Below, piece by piece: positions 15,687-24,454 of a stretch of 36,998 nt of DNA. Made by a program: the position numbers and the translations under genes. The stretch spans positions 1 through 36,998 of the forward strand of contig JACPVJ010000028.1 in assembly GCA_016191785.1 (NCBI GenBank), read 5' to 3'. Within the stretch, counting starts at the first letter, position 1. Each line of letters starts with the position of its first letter. The notes below the pieces were generated by a model, which had not been told where the DNA came from, made no database searches, and worked only from the letters and a program-made list of their open reading frames with translations. Source of the DNA: Myxococcales bacterium (GTDB lineage: Bacteria; Myxococcota_A; Polyangia; Polyangiales; Polyangiaceae).

Positions 15687-16346
15687 GTGAACCTCTTTCC
15701 TTCGCTTTCCAAGAAGCCCGCGCCAGCCGCCGAGTTCGAGCGCGAGGCAGTCCAGCACCTCGGCGCGCTCCTGGCCGTGGCCACGCGCATGACCCGCAAC
15801 GGCACCGAGGCAGAAGACCTGGTGCAAGACACGTTGGTCAAGGCGATGCGGGCCCGCGAGCAGTTCGAGTCGGGCACCAACATGCGCGCCTGGCTGATGC
15901 GCATCCTGACCAACACCTTCATCAACCGCTACCGCCGGGGCGGGCTCGAGAAGGCCGTGTTCGAGGGGCCCGACGCAGACCCGCTCGCCGACGGGTGGGT
16001 CAGCGCCTCGACCATGTCGGCGATGCGCGACCCCGAGTCGACCGCGCTCCGCCCGGTGCTCGAGGCCGAAATCCGGCGCGCGCTCGACGAGCTGCCGGAA
16101 GAGTTTCGGCTGGCCGTTGTTCTGGCAGACGTGGAAGAGATGTCGTACCGCGAGATCGCAGATATCATGGGCTGCCCCATCGGCACCGTCATGAGTCGTC
16201 TGCACCGTGGTCGTCGCATCCTCAAGGGTCGCCTCTACGAGCACGCGCTCGACATGGGCATCGTCAGTCCCGAGCCCGTGGTCGGCTCGGGTGAAGCGCC
16301 GGTGGACCTGGCGGCGTTCCGCGCGAAGAAGGCGGTGACGCGGTGA
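15687..16346 (+). CDS. ECF-family RNA polymerase sigma factor
   Basis: This 219-residue group-4 sigma factor has region 2 at about residues 25-90 (EAEDLVQDTLVKAM and MRAWLMRILTNTFINRYRR). Region 4 lies at about 130-185 (LPEEFRLAVVLADVEEMSYREIADIMGCPIGTVMSRLHRGRRIL). It directs RNA polymerase to a specific stress or envelope regulon. The GTG start at 15687 is supported by the family N-terminus. A tail of about 30 residues after region 4 is longer than usual. The stop overlaps the anti-sigma start as GTGA, the usual arrangement for an ECF pair. Confidence 0.93.
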   Translation: MNLFPSLSKKPAPAAEFEREAVQHLGALLAVATRMTRNGTEAEDLVQDTLVKAMRAREQFESGTNMRAWLMRILTNTFINRYRRGGLEKAVFEGPDADPLADGWVSASTMSAMRDPESTALRPVLEAEIRRALDELPEEFRLAVVLADVEEMSYREIADIMGCPIGTVMSRLHRGRRILKGRLYEHALDMGIVSPEPVVGSGEAPVDLAAFRAKKAVTR

Positions 16347-17197
16347 CCGCTCCTTGTCGACGCCGCACGAGCCCCCTGCTCGAGCCGTTCGCCGATGGCG
16401 AGCTGCCCACCGACAAGACCGTCGAGGTCGAGACGCACCTCGACGAGTGCGAGTGCTGCCGCGAGTCGGTCGAGCTCAGCCGAGCGCTCAAGCTCAGCCT
16501 GCAGCGCGCCGTGCGCTCCGAGGTCGAGCCTTCTTCCGAGTTCGCCGAGCGTGTCAGCCGGGCGCTCGGCGCCGAGCGCGAGCGACAAGAAGCGCGGGAA
16601 CACCAGCGTGAGCGCGGCCGTCCGCTGACCTGGCGTTTCATCGTGCCGGTGGCCGCCGCAGCCGGTGCCACCTTGGTCTGGGGCGCGCTCGAGCAACAGG
16701 GCAAGGGCGCCCACCCCGACGGGCGCTTCTCGGCCAACATGGCCACCAGCACCCCCGGCGTCACCGCCTCGCTCGACCAGATGGTCGACGAGCTGGTCAG
16801 CCATCACGTGCAGTCGCGCGACCCCGACGTGGTCGAGCCCTCGCAGCTCAACAAGCTCGAGCCCGAGGTCGGCGTGCCGGTGCGAGTACCCAGCCTGCAG
16901 CAATATGGCCTGCGCTGGGAAGGCGCGAGCGTGATCCCGGTCCGACAGCTGAACCAGCGCGCGGCGTCGCTGCGCTATTCGTACGACGGTCACCGCGTCA
17001 CGCTCTACGTCTACAACTCGGCGCAGTTCCCGCTGCGCGCCACGCTCGAGCCCCGGGTGGTGCGCAACATGCCGGTCTACGTCGGGTCACGGCGCGGCTA
17101 CAGCATCGCGGCGGTCGAGAAGCGGGGCGTGGGTTACGCCGTCGCCACCGATCTGGACGACCGCGAGAGCGCCGAGCTCGTGGCCTCGATCCACTGA
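16343..17197 (+). CDS. Zinc-finger anti-sigma factor, membrane-bound
   Basis: The 284-residue protein opens with a zinc-binding anti-sigma domain. The motif HLDECECC gives the H-x3-C-x2-C pattern, preceded by LLEPFADGELP. One transmembrane helix (about 94-112, FIVPVAAAAGATLVWGAL) separates this cytoplasmic domain from a periplasmic part of about 170 residues containing LRYSYDGHRVTLYVYN and YSIAAVEKRGVGYAVATDL. The protein should hold the upstream sigma factor at the membrane until a periplasmic or redox signal frees it. The GTG at 16343 overlaps the sigma stop. Confidence 0.88.
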   Translation: MTAPCRRRTSPLLEPFADGELPTDKTVEVETHLDECECCRESVELSRALKLSLQRAVRSEVEPSSEFAERVSRALGAERERQEAREHQRERGRPLTWRFIVPVAAAAGATLVWGALEQQGKGAHPDGRFSANMATSTPGVTASLDQMVDELVSHHVQSRDPDVVEPSQLNKLEPEVGVPVRVPSLQQYGLRWEGASVIPVRQLNQRAASLRYSYDGHRVTLYVYNSAQFPLRATLEPRVVRNMPVYVGSRRGYSIAAVEKRGVGYAVATDLDDRESAELVASIH

Positions 17198-17199
17198 GC

Positions 17200-18864
17200 T
17201 CACTCTGCCCGTGCGCTGCCGTGCTTGCGCGGGTCCGAGGCCGGTAGCTTGCGGCCCTTGTCGATGGCGATCATCTGCACGCCGGTCGAGGTGAAGGTCA
17301 TGGTGCCCACCACCTCGCCGCGCCATTTCAGGTCGTCGATCAGGCTCGGGGCCGCGCCCTTCTCGAGCAAGATGCTCGCGCCCTGGGTCGGCACGTAGAA
17401 TCGAGGCGCGCGGACCAGCTCGGCGGGCGTCTTGCCGAACACCAGGCGCCCCAGCAAGAGCTGGGTCACGTTGGTCGCGATGGCCGTGCCGCCCGAGCCA
17501 CCCAGCGCGAGCACCACCTCGCCGTCCTTGACCACCAGCGTCGGCGTCATGCTCGAGACCGGGCGCGCGCCGGGGCGTGGCCGGTTGGGGCTCTGCTTCA
17601 TGCCCAGCGGCTCGACGTCGGCGCGCTTGGTGAAGTCGTCGAGCTCGTCGTTCAGCACCACCCCGCTCGCGCTGCCCGTCAGCTTGGTGCCGAACGCGCG
17701 GTTCACGGTGGTGGTCAGCGTGACCACATTGCCCGCAGCGTCGGCGGTGACCAGGTGGTGCGTGCCGTGCTCTTCCAGGCCGAAGCGCGCGATGGCGTGG
17801 GTGCGATCGAGCGCGACGGTCTTCTTGCGCGCCGTCATCCGTTCTTTGGCGATCAGCTTCTCGACGTCGACCTTCTCGTGGCCCGGATCGCCCAAGAAGC
17901 GCATGCGATCGGCGATCGCGCCGCGCATGCCCTCGGCCAACACGTGCTGGTAGGCGCCGCTGTTCCAGCGGTGCTTGCCGAGCTCGGCCTTCGAGAAGAG
18001 CCGCATGGTCTGCGCCAGCATCAGGCCGCCCGCCGAGGGCGGCGGCATGGTGTAGACGTCGTGCCCCTCCCAGCTCACCTTGACGGCGCTGCGCTCGACG
18101 GGCTTGTACGCGTCGAGGTCGGCCTGGGTGAGCGCGCCACCGTGGGCGCGGGCGGCGGCGATCACGTCGGCGGCCGTCGTGCCCTGATAGAACCCGGCCG
18201 CGCCCTCGGCGGCGATCTTGGTCAGCGCGGCGGCGAGCTTCTCGTTCTTGATCAGCGCGCCCACCGCCGCGGGCTTCCCTGACGGGAAGAACAGCGCCCC
18301 GAGCCCGGCGTCGACCCGCAGATCTTTCTCGGAAGAGGCGAGCACGCTGGCCAGATGCGCGTTCACCGCGTAGCCGGTCTTCGCGACGCGCACCGCCGGC
18401 TCGACCACGTCTTTCCACGCGCGCTTGCCGTGACGCCGGTGCAGCTCGAAGAGCCCGGCGACCTCACCCGGCACGCCCGTCAGCTTGCCGCGTTCGGGGG
18501 GCGGCAAGGGGCGCTTCTCGAGGGCGGCTGCGTCCACCGCGGCGGGCGCGGTCTCACGGAAGTCGAGCGTCGTCACCCTCTTGTCGGCTGCGAGCCAGAC
18601 CAGCGCGAAGCCGCCGCCGCCGATGCCGCTCGAGCTGGGGCTGGCCACGCCCGCGACCAGCGCCGCGGTGACGGCGGCGTCCACCGCGTTGCCCCCGGCC
18701 CGCATCTGGGCCAGCGCCTCGCGGGTTGCGACTTCGTTCTCGGTGGCCGCGGCCACGCGCGCGGCGCCCTGCGCGGGCGCGCCCGGCGCGAACACCGAGA
18801 GCAGCGCGAGCACGAGCACGGCAAGCGCCGGCGGCCCCACGGAAAGCCTGCGACCCACGTTCAC
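17200..18864 (-). CDS. ggt: Gamma-glutamyltranspeptidase
   Basis: This enzyme of about 554 residues hydrolyses or transfers the gamma-glutamyl group of glutathione. A signal peptide covers about residues 1-33 (LAVLVLALLSVFAPGAPAQG), so it acts in the periplasm. The precursor self-cleaves before a threonine: Thr368 in HGTHHLVTADAAGNVVTLT fits the nucleophile motif. Other family features are FRETAP (Arg103, substrate carboxylate), NRAFGTK, LNDELDDF and GGSGG in the active site. The GTG at 18864 is preferred because it gives a clean signal peptide. It is divergent from glutathione synthetase, so synthesis and degradation genes share one 49-base control region. Confidence 0.93.
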   Translation of the reverse strand: MNVGRRLSVGPPALAVLVLALLSVFAPGAPAQGAARVAAATENEVATREALAQMRAGGNAVDAAVTAALVAGVASPSSSGIGGGGFALVWLAADKRVTTLDFRETAPAAVDAAALEKRPLPPPERGKLTGVPGEVAGLFELHRRHGKRAWKDVVEPAVRVAKTGYAVNAHLASVLASSEKDLRVDAGLGALFFPSGKPAAVGALIKNEKLAAALTKIAAEGAAGFYQGTTAADVIAAARAHGGALTQADLDAYKPVERSAVKVSWEGHDVYTMPPPSAGGLMLAQTMRLFSKAELGKHRWNSGAYQHVLAEGMRGAIADRMRFLGDPGHEKVDVEKLIAKERMTARKKTVALDRTHAIARFGLEEHGTHHLVTADAAGNVVTLTTTVNRAFGTKLTGSASGVVLNDELDDFTKRADVEPLGMKQSPNRPRPGARPVSSMTPTLVVKDGEVVLALGGSGGTAIATNVTQLLLGRLVFGKTPAELVRAPRFYVPTQGASILLEKGAAPSLIDDLKWRGEVVGTMTFTSTGVQMIAIDKGRKLPASDPRKHGSARAE

Positions 18865-18913
18865 CCCCAACCTGATACGATCGCGCGGCCAGTCTGCAAA
18901 GGGACGAAACGCC
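18865..18913. promoter_or_regulatory. Shared ggt/gshB intergenic promoter region
   Basis: Only 49 bases separate the GTG starts of two divergent glutathione genes. On the minus strand a weak TTGCAG and a TATCAG are spaced 16 bases apart, which could be the ggt promoter. No convincing plus-strand pair is visible. Both promoters must overlap here or lie inside the opposing coding regions. Confidence 0.3.
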
Positions 18914-19852
18914 GTGCGCTTCTTGTTCGTGATGGATCCTGCCGATCGGATGCTGCCTGACAAGGACACGAGCTTCGCGTTCATGCGCGGGGCCCAGGCC
19001 CGGGGCCACCAGTGCCTGCACGCCGAGCCGGCTCAGCTGATGAACTACGGCGCCGACGTGCGCGCGCTGGCGCGACCGATCCGGGTCTCGGACCAGGCGC
19101 CCCACGTCACGCTGGGCCCCCCGGAGGTGACCGAGCTCGCCGGCCTCGAGGCGGTGTTCATCCGCAAAGACCCGCCCTTCGACCCGGCCTACGCGCACCT
19201 GACGCAGCAGCTCGATCTGGTCAAGGCGCGCACGCTGCTGATCAACGACCCCCAGGGCCTGCGCGACGCCAACGAGAAGCTGTTCGCTTTCCACTTCGTC
19301 GAGCACATGCCGCGCTCGCTGGTCTGCTCGGACCCGGAGCGCATCCTCGAGTTCGTGAGGTCGGTGGGTGATCGCGCCGTGCTCAAGCCGCTCGACGGCG
19401 CGGGCGGCACCGGGGTGGTCACGCTCACCACCGGCGATCGCAACGCCCGCGCGCTGGCTGACCTGCTCACGCGAGAGGGTCGCGAGCTCGCCCTGGTGCA
19501 AGAGTTCTTGCCCGGCGTGGTCGCGGGCGACAAGCGCGTGCTCATGCTCGACGGTCAGCCCCTGGGCGCCATCTTGCGCGTGCCCCGCGCCGACGACTTC
19601 CGCGCGAACATCCACGTCGGCGGCGACGCACGCCCCACCGACCTCACCGCCGCGGAAGATCGCCTGGTCCGCGACGTGGGTCAGCGCCTGAGCGCTCACG
19701 GCCTGTGGTTCGTCGGGCTCGATCTGATCGGCGAGAAGCTGATCGAGGTGAACGTCACCAGTCCGACCGGCATCCAGCAGCTCTCGCGCTTCGTGGGCCG
19801 GCCGGTCGAAGAAGAGGTCATCGCTTGGGTCGAGCGGAAACTCGCCGGGTGA
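18914..19852 (+). CDS. gshB: Glutathione synthetase
   Basis: This 312-residue ATP-grasp ligase joins gamma-glutamylcysteine and glycine using ATP in the cytoplasm. The N-terminus (MRFLFVMDPADRMLPDKDTSFAFM) closely follows GshB, whose opening also has MDP and KD(S/T)(S/T)FA. The ATP-grasp parts are VLKPLDGAGGTGVV, LVQEFLPGVVAGDKRVL and the metal-binding end LIEVNVTSPTGIQQL. Length is near the E. coli enzyme (about 316). The GTG start at 18914 is required by this N-terminus. The glutamate-cysteine ligase gene is not in the window. Confidence 0.95.
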   Translation: MRFLFVMDPADRMLPDKDTSFAFMRGAQARGHQCLHAEPAQLMNYGADVRALARPIRVSDQAPHVTLGPPEVTELAGLEAVFIRKDPPFDPAYAHLTQQLDLVKARTLLINDPQGLRDANEKLFAFHFVEHMPRSLVCSDPERILEFVRSVGDRAVLKPLDGAGGTGVVTLTTGDRNARALADLLTREGRELALVQEFLPGVVAGDKRVLMLDGQPLGAILRVPRADDFRANIHVGGDARPTDLTAAEDRLVRDVGQRLSAHGLWFVGLDLIGEKLIEVNVTSPTGIQQLSRFVGRPVEEEVIAWVERKLAG

Positions 19853-19915
19853 GCTTCGATAAGCGTCGCCGCAGGAACTTGGCCCTTCCGCGCTCCCCGA
19901 GCCAGCGTCCGGGCG

Positions 19916-20218
19916 ATGTCACGCCCCTGCGAAGTCTGCGAGAGCCTATCGAAGACCCCGACCCCGGCGCCCGACGCGAAGCGCGTCCGACGCGTGCTGG
20001 TCGGCGATCGCATCGTGGCCTTGTGCGCGCTGCACTCCGATCAGCTGCGACGGTCGGACGTCCGCGACGTCGAGGGCCTGTGCCAGGTCTTCACCGAGCC
20101 GGGCGGCCGACGCTCTCTGGTCGGCCGTCGCTCACCGCTCGACCGCCGAGTGTTCCCACCTCGGCCCGAGGGGCGGCGACGGGCTCAGGGTCGTCGCCAC
20201 GACGACGCGCGGGACTGA
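19916..20218 (+). CDS. Small Cys/His-motif basic protein, unknown
   Basis: The 100-residue protein has a probable zinc-binding knuckle at the N-terminus: CEVC (residues 5-8) pairs with CALH (about 37-40). The C-terminus is strongly basic, with repeated GRR (GRRSPLDRRVFPPRPEGRR), and could bind nucleic acid. I do not recognise the family. It is read from the ATG at 19916 and ends 4 bases before the next gene, with which it is probably co-transcribed. Confidence 0.6.
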   Translation: MSRPCEVCESLSKTPTPAPDAKRVRRVLVGDRIVALCALHSDQLRRSDVRDVEGLCQVFTEPGGRRSLVGRRSPLDRRVFPPRPEGRRRAQGRRHDDARD

Positions 20219-20222
20219 GCCG

Positions 20223-21203
20223 GTGAGCGTGAGCTCCACGCGCCCGGAGCTCTGGATCCTGATCGCGGCGGGGGCCGCCTCGCTCTGGGCGTTCACCCGG
20301 CCCCGCGCCTCGCACCCCGCCGAGCCGGCGGCCGCTTCCGCGCGGCGCGCGCCGGCGCTGGCGGCGCTGCCACGGGGCGCCCAGCTCGTGATGCGCGTCG
20401 ATCTGGGGCAGGTCAGGAAGAGCGCGCTGGGTGCGGCGCTCACCGGGGGCGGGCGAGAGATCGCTGGGCTCGGCAGCCTGAGCGAGATCTGCGAGTTCGA
20501 CCCCACCGAGCAGATCGACGAGCTGGCCATCGCGGTGCCCGAGCAGCGCGGCGAGCCAGCGCTGGGCATAGTGGCCACGGGCGACTTCGATGCCACACGG
20601 ATCATCGACTGCGCAGCGAAGGTGCTGACCCGCCGGGGCGGCACGCCGGCGCCCAGTCGCCTCGGCGAATTTTCGTCGATCCGCGATCGCGCCCGCGCGG
20701 GCGCCGAGGTGGCGGTGCGCAGCGGCGGCCCGGTGATCGTCGGCGAGGGCGAGTATTTCCGCGCCATGCTCGACGCGGCGGACGGTCGAAGCGCGACCCT
20801 GCTGGGCGACGAAGCCCACACCACGCTGCGCGACGCCGTCGCGGGTCACGGCGCCCTCGGGGTGACCTTCGTCACCCGCCCGGGTTGGCTCACGCGCTGG
20901 GCCTCGGACGACGAGGCGCTGTCCGCGCCCCTCGGCGCGGTGCGGGCCGGAGCGCTGCGGGTCGACCTCGAGCCGAGCCCCCGCGCCACGCTCTTGCTCT
21001 CGTGCCCGGCCGAGCCCACCTGCCAAGAGCTGGGGAAGTGGGCCGAGCAGTTGATCGGCAAGCTGCGCGGCAGCGTCGAGCCCGATCCGATCGCGGAGGC
21101 GAAGCTCACGGTCGAGCCGAACGCGATCCGCGTGCGGATCGCGTTCGACCCAGGCGGGCTCCAGAAGCTCGTGCTCGGGCTCTTGCTCGAGAAGGGTCAG
21201 TGA
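20223..21203 (+). CDS. Membrane-anchored protein of unknown function
   Basis: This 326-residue protein begins with one uncleaved membrane helix (about 9-24, ELWILIAAGAASLWAF). An Ala-rich linker and a soluble domain of about 280 residues follow, expected in the periplasm. The domain reads like repeated alpha/beta units: LPRGAQLVMRVDLGQVRKSALG, VATGDFDATRIIDCAAK and VIVGEGEYFRAMLDA. I cannot assign a family with confidence; DUF3352-like architecture is possible. The start is the GTG at 20223. The last 7 bases overlap the convergent PAS-kinase gene. Confidence 0.6.
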   Translation: MSVSSTRPELWILIAAGAASLWAFTRPRASHPAEPAAASARRAPALAALPRGAQLVMRVDLGQVRKSALGAALTGGGREIAGLGSLSEICEFDPTEQIDELAIAVPEQRGEPALGIVATGDFDATRIIDCAAKVLTRRGGTPAPSRLGEFSSIRDRARAGAEVAVRSGGPVIVGEGEYFRAMLDAADGRSATLLGDEAHTTLRDAVAGHGALGVTFVTRPGWLTRWASDDEALSAPLGAVRAGALRVDLEPSPRATLLLSCPAEPTCQELGKWAEQLIGKLRGSVEPDPIAEAKLTVEPNAIRVRIAFDPGGLQKLVLGLLLEKGQ

Positions 21204-22828
21204 GCTTCGGCGGCGCGGCGCGCAGACGCGACCAGCGTGCGGACCTCGTCGCGATCGAACCGCTTGTCGATGCACTGATCCCGGATCCGGGCCAGCAGCT
21301 CGCGATCTGCGTCGGTCGCCGGCTCGCCCAGCATCAGCGCCACTCGCTTCAAGAGCCCGGGCGCGTTCGCTTCCAGCTCGTCCACCAAGAGCTTCGCGCC
21401 TGCGTCGGGCAGGCGTGAGTCGCACAGCACCAGGTCGTACCGATCGCCCGCGATCAGCGCCTCGCTGGCCTCCCGCGGGTCGCGCACACACGAGATCGAG
21501 TTGTCGGCCGGCAGCACCAACCGCAGCGCCGAACCCACCGCCACGTCCGTGTCCACCACCAAGAGGCGCACCGGCACACGCACCAGCGTGCCCAGCTCGA
21601 ACGCGGGTCGGAAGAGGACGTCGGGGCTGGTCCGGGCCCCCATTGCCGGCAACACGATGCGCACGTGGAGCCCGCTGTTCTCGTCGTCCACGGTCATCTT
21701 GCCCCCCAGCCCTTCGACGATGCTTCGGCACAGCGGCAAGCTCAGCAAGCGACGCATGCCCTCGCGGGGCGTGGGAAAAGGCTCCAGCATCCGCGAGAGC
21801 TCGCCCTGGTCGGCAACGTCCGCGTGCTCGTACACGTCGACCACCACCTGTTCGCCTTCACCGCGCATCATCAGCTCCACGCGACCCTCGCCCGTCTCGG
21901 GCAGCGATTGCGTGGCGTGGGCGATCAGGTTGAGAAACACCTGTTCGAGCCGACTGCGGCTAGCCTGCACCGGCGGCGCGTCACCCAGCTCGACCACCAG
22001 CTCACCGCGATGCCTGAGCTCGTTACCCATCAGCTCGATCGCCGATTCGAGGACGCTGCGCACGTCCACGGGGCTGCGCTTGTCATCGTCGACCCTCGAG
22101 AGCGCGCGCATGCGGCGAACCACGTCGGCGATGCGCTGGGCCCCCTGATAGGCCTCGCGCAGACGCTGGAGCACGCGCTCGCGCTCCGCGTCGGCGGCGA
22201 TCCCCCGGCCAATCGCGCGTTCGATCTCGTCCAGGTTCAAGAGCACGTACGACAGCGGGTTGTTCATGGCGTGGGCCAGACCGCCGGCCAGAAACCCCAG
22301 CACCGCCAGCCGGTCCGCCTGGAGCAGCGCGGCCTCGGAGCGCTTGCGCTCGGTCACGTCACGGGCAAAGGTCAGAATCGACGGCACGCCCTGGTAGTCC
22401 ACGGGGATGGAGCTGACCTCGATGGTGAGCAGCGCGCCGTCGCGCCGGTACACGCGATACTCGAAGGGCGGTAGCGTGCGCCGCTGGAGCAACATCGCGG
22501 CCGCCCGTTGCTCGAGCTCCGGAACGTCCTCGGGGTGAGCCACGGTGCGGGGGTCTTGTCCGAGCGCTTCGTCGAGCCGATCGTAGCCGAACAGCCGGAC
22601 CGCAGCCGGGTTGCCGTACGACAGGCCGCCGAGCCCGACGATGAACACCGGCTCGGGGATGGCCTCGACCAGCGCCTCGAACTGGCTCTCGGCGCGGCTC
22701 CGCCCGGCCTCTTCGTCCAGCTCGAGTGCGGGCGGCCCCCCGTCCGCCGAGACCACCCGAACGCCCGCCGCGTCGAGCGCCCGCTTCAGCGCCGGAAGCG
22801 CCGCGCCGAGGTCGAAACGCTCGGCCAC
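21197..22828 (-). CDS. PAS-histidine-kinase-receiver protein with eroded ATP site
   Basis: The 543-residue soluble protein has a PAS domain (about 48-165, ending ARDVTERKRSE), a HisKA helix pair (about 172-245) with His186 in GGLAHAMNNPLSY, an HATPase-like domain (about 255-395) and a receiver (about 420-535). In the ATPase domain the expected N-box Asn is His304 (NLIAHATQSL). The DxGxG box is replaced by DVYEHADVAD, and the GxGLGLS loop reads MRRLLSLPLCRS. In the receiver Asp470 and Lys522 are present, but the switch Thr/Ser is Leu500. It is probably a pseudokinase that senses or scaffolds. The GTG at 22828 lies 4 bases after the upstream lipoprotein stop. Confidence 0.85.
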   Translation of the reverse strand: MAERFDLGAALPALKRALDAAGVRVVSADGGPPALELDEEAGRSRAESQFEALVEAIPEPVFIVGLGGLSYGNPAAVRLFGYDRLDEALGQDPRTVAHPEDVPELEQRAAAMLLQRRTLPPFEYRVYRRDGALLTIEVSSIPVDYQGVPSILTFARDVTERKRSEAALLQADRLAVLGFLAGGLAHAMNNPLSYVLLNLDEIERAIGRGIAADAERERVLQRLREAYQGAQRIADVVRRMRALSRVDDDKRSPVDVRSVLESAIELMGNELRHRGELVVELGDAPPVQASRSRLEQVFLNLIAHATQSLPETGEGRVELMMRGEGEQVVVDVYEHADVADQGELSRMLEPFPTPREGMRRLLSLPLCRSIVEGLGGKMTVDDENSGLHVRIVLPAMGARTSPDVLFRPAFELGTLVRVPVRLLVVDTDVAVGSALRLVLPADNSISCVRDPREASEALIAGDRYDLVLCDSRLPDAGAKLLVDELEANAPGLLKRVALMLGEPATDADRELLARIRDQCIDKRFDRDEVRTLVASARRAAEAH

Positions 22829-22832
22829 GCCG

Positions 22833-23759
22833 TCAGTAGGCCGGGGCGTTGCCGGCAGTGATGAACAGCGTGGGCTCGGGCAACAGCGGATCGTCCTCGT
22901 CACGCTGGACGACCTTTCCGCTGCCCTTGTCCACGACCTCGACCAAGATCTCGATGGCGACGTTCGCCTCTTCGTAGGTCCGCAGCCCCACGTCGAAGCC
23001 CGTCAGCCCCGCGATGGTCTGCGGGATGAGGTGCTTGATCAAGAGGTCCTTGTCCGAGCGGTTCTGCACGGCAAAGGCGTGGTTGATGTTTCCGACGGTG
23101 GGGTTGTCTTCCGCCTCGAGAGTCGGGTCGGGGGGCGGCGCCGTGGCCAGGATGTTCATCGCCGTTGCCAGGTCGATGCTCAGCTCTCGCGTGTCTTCGC
23201 GGGTGAGTAGGCCGTGCTTGCGCGAGGCCCGCCCGCTCTTGGTGCCGGGCACCTCCATCAGCACGTCGTAGCCCGACAGGTTCGGGGTCGCCTCGGCGGC
23301 CTGGACGTCGGTGATGGACGCGCCGGGCCAGTAGCGGCCGAACTCGTTCCACGGATCGATCAGGAGCTCGACGTTGTGGGTCTCTTCGTCCAGGTTGGTG
23401 ATGGTCCAGCTGATCTGGACCTCGAGGTCGCTCGCGAGCAGCCAGGGCTTGCCGGGATACGGCGCCACGGGAGCAGAGCTCAGCGACGCTTGCTCGTCCG
23501 CGGTCGGCGCCTGGATCGGGAAGGCGACGGCCTTCTTGACCTCGTACATGCTCATTTCGTCGTCTTCGTAAGTCGCGGCCATGCCCTTGGTCATGCCGAG
23601 CTGAATCGGCTCGAGGGTGCGCCGCTCGTCTTCTTTTCCGCAGCCCACGGCGAACAGGGCGAGCAGGCCCGCGACGGCCAGACGCGTGGGCAAGGCCCCC
23701 CAACGACCGGGGGCGAGGGACCCCGAGGCACGGGACACGATCAGCGATGTTTTCGGCAT
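22833..23759 (-). CDS. Lipoprotein of unknown function
   Basis: This 308-residue protein has a lipoprotein signal whose lipobox is FAVGC, placing the lipidated Cys at about residue 40. The mature part (about 41-308) contains no family I recognise. It includes LEVQISWTITNLDEETHNVELLIDPWNEF and a late segment VAIEILVEVVDKGSGKVV, which suggest beta-sandwich folds. The ATG at 23759 is chosen; an upstream ATG at 23792 would lengthen the leader. It is the first gene of a two-gene unit with the PAS-kinase-like protein (4-base gap), so the two may act together at the envelope. Confidence 0.7.
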   Translation of the reverse strand: MPKTSLIVSRASGSLAPGRWGALPTRLAVAGLLALFAVGCGKEDERRTLEPIQLGMTKGMAATYEDDEMSMYEVKKAVAFPIQAPTADEQASLSSAPVAPYPGKPWLLASDLEVQISWTITNLDEETHNVELLIDPWNEFGRYWPGASITDVQAAEATPNLSGYDVLMEVPGTKSGRASRKHGLLTREDTRELSIDLATAMNILATAPPPDPTLEAEDNPTVGNINHAFAVQNRSDKDLLIKHLIPQTIAGLTGFDVGLRTYEEANVAIEILVEVVDKGSGKVVQRDEDDPLLPEPTLFITAGNAPAY

Positions 23760-23880
23760 TTTCGGACCCCTGGGTGTGAAGCCAGAACCCAACTATGCCA
23801 CGCGCGTGCCACCGTTCAAAGGCCGCGGCGTGGGCCGGTGGCCGTTGCCTGCCCGGCGGCGAAGTGCGAAGGCGGGACAC

Positions 23881-24429
23881 ATGCTGGATCGGCGCCTCTT
23901 GGCTTCCACCTGTCTCGTCCTGGCCCTCGCCGCATGCGGGGGAGCCTCCCCTCCGCCAACCGCCGTGCCGGCGGGCAGCGGGCCGGCGCCGAGCGCCCCG
24001 AAGCCCGAGCCCGCAGCGACCCCACCCGCCCCGGCGGCTTCCGCGCCCGATCGCACCGAAGGCACGGTGACGATTCGAGGCAAGGCGACCCCGGTCACCA
24101 CCGTCAAGCTGACCAAAGAAGCAGGCGAGTTCTACTTCTATGCGCACAACGCCGACGACGAAGGCATCGGCGTGTCGCTCGGTGCCGAGCTGAAGGTGGG
24201 CGCCAAGATCCAGAAGTCCCGCGGTGTGATGGGGCACGTCCTCGAGGACGGCAAGAAGCTGAACGTCGGCGACAGCTCGTCGGTCACCTTCGAGGCCACG
24301 TCCCTCGACCTTGGCACCTGGGAGAAGCCGGGCAAGTGCTCGGGCAGCTGGTCCGCCGAGGTGAAGACGCCGACCGACGTGATCAAGGTGAGCGGCACGT
24401 TCAAAGACGTCGAGTGCTACGCGCTGTGA
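23881..24429 (+). CDS. Small lipoprotein of unknown function
   Basis: A 182-residue protein with a short lipoprotein signal, MLDRRLLASTCLVLALAAC, and lipobox LAAC (Cys19). A Pro/Ala-rich tether (about 20-55) follows. The C-terminal domain of about 120 residues (VTIRGKATPVTTVKLTKEAG, GSWSAEVKTPTDVIKVSGTF) looks beta-rich, with a Cys pair near the end that could form a disulfide. No family is assigned. It is divergent from the other lipoprotein gene across 121 bases. Confidence 0.7.
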   Translation: MLDRRLLASTCLVLALAACGGASPPPTAVPAGSGPAPSAPKPEPAATPPAPAASAPDRTEGTVTIRGKATPVTTVKLTKEAGEFYFYAHNADDEGIGVSLGAELKVGAKIQKSRGVMGHVLEDGKKLNVGDSSSVTFEATSLDLGTWEKPGKCSGSWSAEVKTPTDVIKVSGTFKDVECYAL

Positions 24430-24454
24430 GGGCTCGCAGCGGGTCCGCGCCCTT

